Part shown: piece after piece, positions 57,745-64,000 of the stretch
Layout of the letters: every line of letters starts with the position of its first letter
How positions within the stretch are numbered: position 1 is the stretch's first letter
NCBI RefSeq assembly: GCF_000967245.1
Contig: NZ_KQ033878.1
Span: 372,001 to 436,000, forward strand
Direction: 5' to 3'
Source: Bombilactobacillus mellis
GTDB lineage: Bacteria > Bacillota > Bacilli > Lactobacillales > Lactobacillaceae
DNA length: 64,000 nt
Made by a program: the position numbers and the translations under genes
Notes under the pieces: generated by a model
Told to the model about the DNA's origin: nothing
The model's input: only the letters and a program-made list of their open reading frames with translations
Databases searched by the model: none

Positions 57745-57806
57745 TATAACAACAATATCCAGCGTCTATTTTTCTCTATATTCAAGGGTTGTGACAGATT
57801 CAACAT
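57745..57806 (-). repeat. Displaced copy of the rlmD 3' end (direct repeat, left)
   Basis: 62 bases, 59 identical to 59448-59509, in the same orientation. On the minus strand it encodes VESVTTLEYREK and a stop, the last residues of RlmD. Homology stops abruptly at both ends. Probable attachment-site half of an integrated element. From here to the toxin gene (57807-58254) no intact gene is seen. Confidence 0.85.
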
Positions 57807-58224
57807 TCAGGTGGCTGGTTTCAGCCAATTACAGATCAGCTATAAGCCGTTACATTAGGCAATTTTCATTGTTTACAAATGACTAGTACAATTTGTTTTA
57901 TCCAGCTATAAAACACTATATTTTGATGGATTTCAGGGCAGAATATTAGTGCTAAGTTCTATTACTTTACTTGATTATCTAACCCCCGTTTTAATAGAGT
58001 CCTTCACTACTCAGAGATAGAAAAAATTCAAATCATTTCCTGATCAGCTCAAAACTGAACAAGAAACAATGTAATTGAATTACATGAACAGATAAATCTG
58101 ACGTGGTTAAATGAAACAATTGATCCTGTTCTGATTTCAAATCTTCTAGGTGATTAAAGAAAACAATATCGCTGATTAGGCCGCACCAAATGATATCATG
58201 TAATAATAACGCCGTTATAGAAAC

Positions 58225-58253
58225 TAAAAAAATCCCCCAAATATGAAGGATTT
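58225..58253 (-). terminator. Terminator of the toxin-antitoxin operon
   Basis: AAATCC ... GGATTT hairpin followed on the minus strand by T7, directly after the toxin stop codon. Confidence 0.7.
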
Positions 58254-58254
58254 A

Positions 58255-58602
58255 CTACTTATAATATTTCTTTGAACTATTTTTATTAGAAAACAGGCGA
58301 TCATGCGAACCGACTCGAACACCAACTGCAACCAATTCATGACGCTCAATGTACCAAATTACTAATACATCATTAGTATCACTAGGCTGTTTGCCATGAG
58401 GAGTATCCCGGACATGAAACTCGCGATAACCAGATAAGCGCCGCTTAAGTGGATGATCACCGTATTCACCAGATAAAGAGCCATTTTCAAGCAATTCGTC
58501 AATTGCTGATCGTACATCATCAATAATAGTTGGATCGATGCGACCGAGTCTTTTCAAATCAGCATTAAAAGTTGCTCGTGGCCTAAATTGTAATCTAACC
58601 AT
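58255..58602 (-). CDS. RelE/YafQ-like mRNA interferase toxin
   Basis: 115 aa from ATG at 58602. Family features: FNADLKRLGR, GEYGDHPLKRRLSGYREFHV, DVLVIWYIE and GVRVGSHDRLF, as in YafQ/RelE toxins that cut mRNA on the ribosome. The longer frame to 58653 lies within the antitoxin gene and adds an unrelated leader. The start is one base after the antitoxin stop, so translation is coupled. A 10-residue DTPHGKQPSD insert in the core is unusual. Confidence 0.82.
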   Translation of the reverse strand: MVRLQFRPRATFNADLKRLGRIDPTIIDDVRSAIDELLENGSLSGEYGDHPLKRRLSGYREFHVRDTPHGKQPSDTNDVLVIWYIERHELVAVGVRVGSHDRLFSNKNSSKKYYK

Positions 58603-58603
58603 A

Positions 58604-58882
58604 TTATTTAAATTGTTCCCAGTAATCATCATTAGACTTAATAATAGGGTCATCCGGTAAAACGTCTCGTTGAATCAATTGATCCCGAGCAATTGCGTAA
58701 TCCAGAGAATTTTCCTTAGCCTTTATTGCTTTTTCCATCCAATAGAGTTTTTCTTGGGTAAGAACGGCAACTGAACGACTATTAGATCTGGCAATGTAAA
58801 CCACTTCATCATCATCATTTACTTGATCTAAGTACTTTTTAATGTGATTTCTAAAATCACTTTGTGTCAATACTACAGTCAT
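58604..58882 (-). CDS. Phd/YefM-family antitoxin
   Basis: 92 aa from ATG at 58882, eight bases after AAGGAGG. N-terminal Phd/YefM DNA-binding pattern: TQSDFRNHIKKYLDQVNDDDEVVYIARSN, then SVAVLTQEKLYWMEKAI. The acidic C-terminal tail (DDPIIKSNDDYWEQFK) would wrap the toxin. Expected to autorepress through the palindrome in its promoter. Confidence 0.85.
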   Translation of the reverse strand: MTVVLTQSDFRNHIKKYLDQVNDDDEVVYIARSNSRSVAVLTQEKLYWMEKAIKAKENSLDYAIARDQLIQRDVLPDDPIIKSNDDYWEQFK

Positions 58883-58897
58883 AGTCAGCACCTCCTT

Positions 58898-58934
58898 GTA
58901 CATAATATTGTACTTGATTTTGTCAATTAATCAA
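58898..58934 (-). promoter_or_regulatory. Toxin-antitoxin promoter and operator
   Basis: Minus-strand TTGATT (58934-58929), 16 bases, TACAAT (58912-58907). The inverted repeat GTACA-TAATAT-TGTAC (58898-58913) covers the -10 region, a good place for antitoxin binding. From here to 59447 only short broken frames occur. Confidence 0.6.
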
Positions 58935-59447
58935 CAAATAAACTTTAAAGATAAAGAAAAGCACTGACGATATTTATTAAAAAGAAAATTAAAGACCTAA
59001 TTTCTGCTGATTACAAGTACACGAAAAGACCAAGAGCAAAAAGATCTTAATTATAAAAAGGCTAGATCTTTTGATAAAAATATTCGGTTACATTGATCTC
59101 TTTATTTGAAATCACTAAACCGGTCATGTTGTTGGCAGCCATGAGTGCTTAAAGGTTATGCAAATTCAAGGTAATAAAGAGAAAGCACCCTAATATTGTT
59201 CTGAATAAAATCATTGATGATTTGGATAAAACTGCTCATGACTAACATTTAAGCACTTCAGCTATTTTTTATTCTTTAATAGTTTGTATTGTTTTAATTC
59301 ATATACCTTAAATTATCTCTGATAGTTAAATAATATGTCGTTTATACTAATTTCTATCTTTTTGAGATAAACGCACTGATTTATCGACTTACATTCGTTA
59401 ACTTCCAGTGCTAAATTGCCCACACTAATGAACATGACTAAAAATAA

Positions 59448-59509
59448 TATAACAACAATATCCAGCATCTATTTTTCTCTATATTCAAGGGCCGTGACAG
59501 ATTCAACAT
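59448..59509 (-). repeat. Native rlmD 3' end (direct repeat, right)
   Basis: The genuine end of rlmD plus 21 downstream bases; matches 57745-57806 with three substitutions. Probable second attachment-site half. Confidence 0.85.
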
Positions 59510-60830
59510 GCTTGGTCATCGGGAACATATCCACTGGAGTTGTTTGTTGAGCCTGATAATGTTGACTTAATAATTGAATATCCCGTGCTAAAGTAGCAGG
59601 ATTACAACTAATATAAACTATTCGTTGGGGTTTTAAAGCAAAAATACTACTAATTAAACTGTGATCCAAGCCCTTTCTGGGGGGATCAACAATTAAAACA
59701 TCGAAGTAGCGTTGCTGCCGTGCCCATTTATTGAGCACCTCTTCTGTTTTTCCTTGTACAAACTGAGCATTGTGAATATTATTTAAAGCTGCGTTAGCTT
59801 GTGCATCTTTAACTGCGCTGGCAACACTTTCGATACCAATAACTTTTTGGGCTTGATCAGCCAAACTTAAGCCAATAGTTCCAATTCCACAATAAGCATC
59901 GATCACCGTCTGCTCACCTGTTAAATGAGCCGCTTGAATAGCTAATTGATACAATTTTTGCGTTTGCTGAGGGTTAATTTGGTAAAAGGATTGCGGCGAA
60001 ATACGGAAAGTCTTGCCTAAAATTTTATCTTGAATATAAGCTTTGCCACTCACTAATTCAAAATGAGAGCCTAAAATAACGTTAGTTTTTTTAGCATTGA
60101 TATTGATGTATAAAGAAGTTACCTCTTCATTAGCAGCAATTGCTTCTAGTAAAGCATCCAGATTCTTTATTTTGGAGGAAGTAAGAACCAGAACTACCAT
60201 CATTTCTCCGGTAAAATAAGCTCGACGTATTACAATATTACGCACATCACCCTGATTATTAACTTCATCGTATCCTTGAATATGAAATTGTCGCATTAAG
60301 TCCCGAATTTGATTAATTTCTTTATCAATTAACGGATCTTGAATCAAGTAATCCTCTAAAGGTATTAAATCATGCGATCGTTGCCGAAAAAATCCGGTCG
60401 TGGCTTGATTCTCGACATTGCGTACAGGAATTTGGGCCTTATTGCGATAGGCTAAAGGCGACTGTGCACCGACAGTCTGTGCAACTGGTATTTCCAAATT
60501 TAATTTATGAAAATCATTGATTACTTGCTGACGTTTAAATTCTAACTGCCGCGGATATTTTAGATGGATTAAAGGGGCAATGCCGGTTTGAACATATTTT
60601 TTATCATACTGTTCCACACGATCAGGAGATTTCTGGAGGATTTTTAAAGTTTTAGCAAAGCCATATTTACGCCCGACCTTCGTAATCAAGGCCAAGACCC
60701 GTTCATTTGGCAAAGCATTTTCAACAAATACAGAATAACCGTCAATTTTGGCAACGCCCAAGCCTTCATAGGACAGATCGATAATATCTACAGTTATTTG
60801 TTGATTTTTAGTTAAATTAATAGTTTTCAT
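59469..60830 (-). CDS. rlmD: 23S rRNA (uracil-5-)-methyltransferase, RlmD/RumA type (copy 2)
   Basis: 453-aa m5U methyltransferase: TRAM domain (residues 5-60, YEGLGVAKIDGYSVF), SAM-binding VIDAYCGIGTIGL, DPPRKGLD, catalytic Cys in YISCNPATLARD, and C-terminal MTKHVESVTALEYREK. As in copy 1, the Fe-S Cys cluster of E. coli RlmD is missing. Copy 2 looks more canonical at the C-terminus. AAAGGAG precedes ATG but follows directly on the T-run of the dagK terminator. Its 3' end seems to be an integration site. Confidence 0.93.
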   Translation of the reverse strand: MKTINLTKNQQITVDIIDLSYEGLGVAKIDGYSVFVENALPNERVLALITKVGRKYGFAKTLKILQKSPDRVEQYDKKYVQTGIAPLIHLKYPRQLEFKRQQVINDFHKLNLEIPVAQTVGAQSPLAYRNKAQIPVRNVENQATTGFFRQRSHDLIPLEDYLIQDPLIDKEINQIRDLMRQFHIQGYDEVNNQGDVRNIVIRRAYFTGEMMVVLVLTSSKIKNLDALLEAIAANEEVTSLYININAKKTNVILGSHFELVSGKAYIQDKILGKTFRISPQSFYQINPQQTQKLYQLAIQAAHLTGEQTVIDAYCGIGTIGLSLADQAQKVIGIESVASAVKDAQANAALNNIHNAQFVQGKTEEVLNKWARQQRYFDVLIVDPPRKGLDHSLISSIFALKPQRIVYISCNPATLARDIQLLSQHYQAQQTTPVDMFPMTKHVESVTALEYREK

Positions 60831-60841
60831 TGTGCTCCTTT

Positions 60842-60876
60842 AAAAAAGAGGACTGGAACAAAGTTATTCCAGCCTC
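60842..60876 (-). terminator. Terminator between dagK and rlmD
   Basis: Minus-strand GAGGCTGGAA ... TTCCAGTCCTC hairpin and T6. The rlmD ribosome binding site begins within three bases of the T-run, so rlmD depends on readthrough or on a promoter inside the hairpin region. Confidence 0.8.
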
Positions 60877-60910
60877 GTTACTTTTTATAATGATGATCAG
60901 TTTTTTCAAC

Positions 60911-61909
60911 TTAATCATGTTTATCTTGTAAAGAGCTAACGCCCTGTACAAAATTCTTTTCTGCTTGTCTTTCCGCTAAAGTTTCAGTATTAATCGACTT
61001 ATCGGGAATTGCATCTAAATCGGCGAACATCTCAATATGCCGCGGTAAAACAGTTAGAGTAATGGGGGCATCGCCACCATACTCGCCATCTAAATTAATC
61101 ATAATTCGCTGATTATCGTTAGGTTTGACAAATAATTTTCGGGTTTTCGTATAAATAATATTGGGATCATTAATATGTTTTCCCCCGTTTAAGGCTTTAG
61201 CAATGAGAATCAACATTTCAGCAATATTAGTGCCTTTCACAATGAGCAATGATAACTTACCATCACCCAATTCTGAATCTGGAGCTACTTGTTCAAAACC
61301 GCCCACAGAATTAGTTAACCCCGATAAAAAGAGGGTCACCGCACCATCGTAAGTGCCTTCATCATATTCTAAATGCATATTCATCGGCCGTAAACGCGGC
61401 AGCATTTCAGCTCCCTTAACTAGGTAGGCCAAATATCCCAAAATTGATTTATATTCAGAAGGTACTTCATAAGTCAATTCCGACATCGAACCGCCACCAG
61501 CTATATTCATAAAATAGTGCTCGCCAGCTTGACCAATATCCATCGGTAAAGTTTGATTTTTCAAAATAATACGTGCCGCTGCTACGGGATCATTACGGGG
61601 AATCTTTAAGGCTCGCGCATAATCATTAGTAGTTCCTCCTGGAATAATAGCCATTCGTGGACGTTTAGCTAGTGGAGCAATCCCATTGACAACTTCATTT
61701 AAAGTCCCATCACCACCAGCAGCCACAATTAATTCAAAACCCGCTTGAGCGGCTCGGCATGCTTCTTTAGCTGCTGATAAAGGTTGCGGCGTTGTTCGAA
61801 AGGCACTGGCTTCATAACCAGCCTGCTCCAAAACGTCCAAGATATCAGCAACGTTTTTTAAAATACTCTCATTTCCCGAAGTCGGATTATATATCAAACG
61901 AGCTTTCAT
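60911..61909 (-). CDS. dagK: Diacylglycerol kinase DagK (DgkB/YerQ)
   Basis: 332-aa soluble lipid kinase that phosphorylates diacylglycerol left by lipoteichoic acid synthesis. ATP-binding GGDGTLNEVVNG (near residue 64), PGGTTNDYARAL, and IMINLDGEYGGDAP near the C-terminus are diagnostic. GAGG precedes ATG. It follows gatB by 11 bases, an arrangement common in lactobacilli (gatCAB-dagK-rlmD). Confidence 0.95.
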   Translation of the reverse strand: MKARLIYNPTSGNESILKNVADILDVLEQAGYEASAFRTTPQPLSAAKEACRAAQAGFELIVAAGGDGTLNEVVNGIAPLAKRPRMAIIPGGTTNDYARALKIPRNDPVAAARIILKNQTLPMDIGQAGEHYFMNIAGGGSMSELTYEVPSEYKSILGYLAYLVKGAEMLPRLRPMNMHLEYDEGTYDGAVTLFLSGLTNSVGGFEQVAPDSELGDGKLSLLIVKGTNIAEMLILIAKALNGGKHINDPNIIYTKTRKLFVKPNDNQRIMINLDGEYGGDAPITLTVLPRHIEMFADLDAIPDKSINTETLAERQAEKNFVQGVSSLQDKHD

Positions 61910-61920
61910 TGGATTTCCTC

Positions 61921-63351
61921 TTAACGTTTCTTAATTTCAGCGGTTAAGATCTGATTGACGACTTTTGGATTGGCTTGGCCATGCGTTTGTTTCATAATTT
62001 GTCCCACTAAAAATCCAAAAGCACGGTCTTTACCATTTTTAAAGTCAACAACTGATTGTTGATTATCATCTAATACTTGCGTAATAATCGGTGTTAAAAC
62101 CTGCGGATCCGATTGCTGTATCAGGCCTTTAGATTGCACCCAAGCTTTCGGCTCACTACCATGAGCGATCGTTTCTGCAAAAACCTTTTTGGCAATTTTC
62201 GAAGAAATTGTCCCGTCTTTAACCAAACCTATCATGGTAGCTAAATGTTCCGGCGTTAATTTAGTTTGCTGTAATTCTAAATTATTTTCATTCAGATAAG
62301 CATTCACATTTACCATTAACCAATTAGAGACTTGCTTAGGATCAGCACCTAAAGCTACCGTTTGATCAAAGAAATCAGACATTTCTTTAGTATCAGTTAA
62401 AACACTGGCATCATATTCCGGAATCTGTAAGTCTTCAATATAACGTTTGCGCCGTTTATCAGGCATTTCCGGAATTTCCTGACGGATTTGTTCAATCCAT
62501 TCACTATCAATATGATAATCAGGTAAATCAGGTTCTGGGAAATAGCGATAATCGTCAGCGCCCTCTTTAACCCGCATCAAAATTGTTGAATCACTAGGTT
62601 CATCATAACGCCGCGTTTCCGGTTGAATGCTGCCGCCTGCCATTAAGATTCCAATTTGCCGTTTTTCTTCAAAGGCCAGACCATTTTTAACATGCTTGAA
62701 AGAATTCAAATTTTTTAATTCAACCTTTTGGCCTAACTTATCAGAGCCAACCGGACTTACAGAAATATTAGTATCAACCCGCATGGATCCTTCTTCCATT
62801 TTAACATCTGAAGCACCTGTAAATTGAATAATTTGACGTAATTTTTCTAAATAGGCATAAGCTTCATCAGGTGATTTAATATCGGGCTTCGACACAATTT
62901 CTACTAACGGCGTTCCCTGACGGTTCAAATCAACATAAGAATAGCCGGAGTCACCATGGGTATTCTTACCCGCATCTTCTTCAATATGCAATTCTTCGAT
63001 GCCGATTTTTTTCTTTTGTCCGTGAACTTCAATTTCGACCCAACCTTCACGACCCAAAGGTTCTTCTTTTTGAGTAATTTGATAGGCTTTGGGATTATCC
63101 GGATAAAAGTAATTTTTCCGATCAAAATGCGTATCTTGGGTAATTTTAGCATTTAAGGCTAAAGCGGTCATAATGCCTAATCTATAAGCATTTTTATTGA
63201 GTGTCGGCAAAGTTCCGGGAAAACCAAAATCAATAACATTAGCATTCGTATTCGGATCTGTTCCGTAAGATACCGGTGCCGGACTGAAAATTTTAGTTTT
63301 GGTCTTTAACTCTACGTGAACTTCTAAACCAATTGTTGTTTCAAAATTCAT
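61921..63351 (-). CDS. gatB: Asp/Glu-tRNA(Asn/Gln) amidotransferase subunit B
   Basis: 476-aa subunit that activates misacylated Glu-tRNA(Gln) or Asp-tRNA(Asn) for amidation. N-terminal [19 protein letters not shown], metal/ATP region [34 protein letters not shown], and the C-terminal YqeY-like tail with [21 protein letters not shown]. Its ATG overlaps the gatA stop by one base (TAATG). Confidence 0.97.
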   Translation of the reverse strand: MNFETTIGLEVHVELKTKTKIFSPAPVSYGTDPNTNANVIDFGFPGTLPTLNKNAYRLGIMTALALNAKITQDTHFDRKNYFYPDNPKAYQITQKEEPLGREGWVEIEVHGQKKKIGIEELHIEEDAGKNTHGDSGYSYVDLNRQGTPLVEIVSKPDIKSPDEAYAYLEKLRQIIQFTGASDVKMEEGSMRVDTNISVSPVGSDKLGQKVELKNLNSFKHVKNGLAFEEKRQIGILMAGGSIQPETRRYDEPSDSTILMRVKEGADDYRYFPEPDLPDYHIDSEWIEQIRQEIPEMPDKRRKRYIEDLQIPEYDASVLTDTKEMSDFFDQTVALGADPKQVSNWLMVNVNAYLNENNLELQQTKLTPEHLATMIGLVKDGTISSKIAKKVFAETIAHGSEPKAWVQSKGLIQQSDPQVLTPIITQVLDDNQQSVVDFKNGKDRAFGFLVGQIMKQTHGQANPKVVNQILTAEIKKR

Positions 63352-64000
63352 TAATTTTGGCCTCCCATCTGTGGCCGTTGTTGCAAAAAGTTAGTTTCAT
63401 TTTCCACAAGCTGAGCCGCATTAAAAATCGTCTGTTCTTTAAATGCCGGAGCAATCATTTGTAGTCCTACCGGCATTCCATCAGCGAAACCTACCGGTAC
63501 AGAAGCTGCTGGTAATCCGGCCAAATTAGCGGGAATAGTTAAAATATCGTTCATATACATTACCACTGGATCATCAATACGCGAACCAATGTCAAAGGCC
63601 GTTGTCGGAGAGGTCGGACCGACAATCAAATCAAAATCTTGAAATACTTTGTCAAAGTCATCGTTAATTAAAGTTCTAACTTGGGCAGCTTTATTAAAGT
63701 AAGCATCAAAGTAACCTGTTGATAAAGCAAAAGTTCCCAACATAATCCGGCGTTTAACTTCGTCACCGAAACCTTCACTGCGGGAGCGAACATAAACATC
63801 TTCCAAATTTTGAACGTCTTGAGCCCGATAACCATAACGGATACCGTCATATCGTTGTAAATTAGATGAAGCTTCACTGGAAGCAATAATGTAATAAACC
63901 TGAACTGCATATTGCGCATGTGGTAATTTTACTGTTTCCACTAGAGCGCCATTTTGATCTAATAATTTGATTCCTTTTTGAACTTGTTCTCTAACACCAG
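63351..64000 (-). CDS. gatA: Asp/Glu-tRNA(Asn/Gln) amidotransferase subunit A, C-terminal part
   Basis: The last 216 codons of gatA; the 5' part lies beyond the window edge, and the frame is open to base 64000. Visible: [45 protein letters not shown], a family-conserved stretch, and [12 protein letters not shown] with the amidase fold. The Ser-cisSer-Lys catalytic triad is outside. Produces ammonia from glutamine for GatB. Confidence 0.95.
   Translation of the reverse strand, partial: GVREQVQKGIKLLDQNGALVETVKLPHAQYAVQVYYIIASSEASSNLQRYDGIRYGYRAQDVQNLEDVYVRSRSEGFGDEVKRRIMLGTFALSTGYFDAYFNKAAQVRTLINDDFDKVFQDFDLIVGPTSPTTAFDIGSRIDDPVVMYMNDILTIPANLAGLPAASVPVGFADGMPVGLQMIAPAFKEQTIFNAAQLVENETNFLQQRPQMGGQN

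Noticed and set aside
54909..59468. CRISPR array or prophage in the accessory region
   Set aside because: No regularly spaced repeats, no integrase, capsid or cas-like frame on either strand.

Overview
The window is a stretch of low-GC Firmicute chromosome and almost certainly belongs to a member of the Lactobacillaceae. The evidence is AT-rich DNA, strong AGGAGG-type ribosome binding sites, a T-box tyrS leader, a CIRCE-controlled clpE, a spx-mecA-coiA-spxH-relQ-nadK-rluD neighbourhood typical of Bacilli, and a complete upper mevalonate operon. The genus cannot be fixed from what is visible; a host-associated lactobacillus is plausible.

Layout. 0-8.3 kb: GMP reductase, an AI-2E family membrane protein, a lactonase plus undecaprenyl-diphosphatase pair, the Mg2+ transporter MgtE, and the rluD-nadK-relQ operon. 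8.5-14.7 kb: stress and competence regulation (SpxH, CoiA, MecA, Spx), an SOS-boxed Y-family polymerase operon, a metallo-hydrolase and a small divergent gene with a faint ComK-like look. 14.7-22.2 kb: copY-copB with a cop box, the general PTS genes ptsH-ptsI, and clpE behind a CIRCE operator. 22.4-27.6 kb: a PadR / DUF1700 / DUF4097 / ABC-2 exporter operon in which one permease gene carries a nonsense codon. 27.8-33.7 kb: prfC, ogt, ntdP, recX and an RlmD/TrmA-family methyltransferase. 33.77-34.15 kb: a strong candidate for an independent structured RNA of about 345 nt. 34.2-43.2 kb: thiolase / HMG-CoA reductase / HMG-CoA synthase, galU, a YihY protein, map, a flavodoxin, a GtrA protein and wecB. 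43.4-53.8 kb: tRNA-Arg(CCT), a DEAD-box helicase, an oxidoreductase, a GH25-like protein lacking its catalytic acids, tyrS with T-box, ilvE, an osmoprotectant ABC transporter and a PEP-carboxykinase-like protein. 53.9-59.5 kb: the most accessory part, with a T4 endonuclease V-like gene overlapping a DUF1722 gene, a GmrSD-type restriction protein, decayed DNA, and a YefM/RelE-like toxin-antitoxin pair between two copies of the rlmD 3' end. 59.5-64 kb: rlmD, dagK, gatB and the 3' part of gatA.

How it fits together. Most of the window is housekeeping. Four sets of genes are functionally linked. Spx, its adaptor SpxH, MecA and ClpE belong to one regulated-proteolysis circuit. PtsI and HPr energise sugar import. 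Thiolase, HMGR and HMGS make mevalonate, while UppP, WecB, GalU and GtrA feed or recycle envelope precursors. The Y-family polymerase, Ogt, RecX and the endonuclease V-like protein are repair functions. The best candidates for something undescribed are the 345-nt RNA, the island built on duplicated rlmD tails, the endonuclease V-like/DUF1722 pair, and the membrane-anchored catalytically dead GH25 protein.
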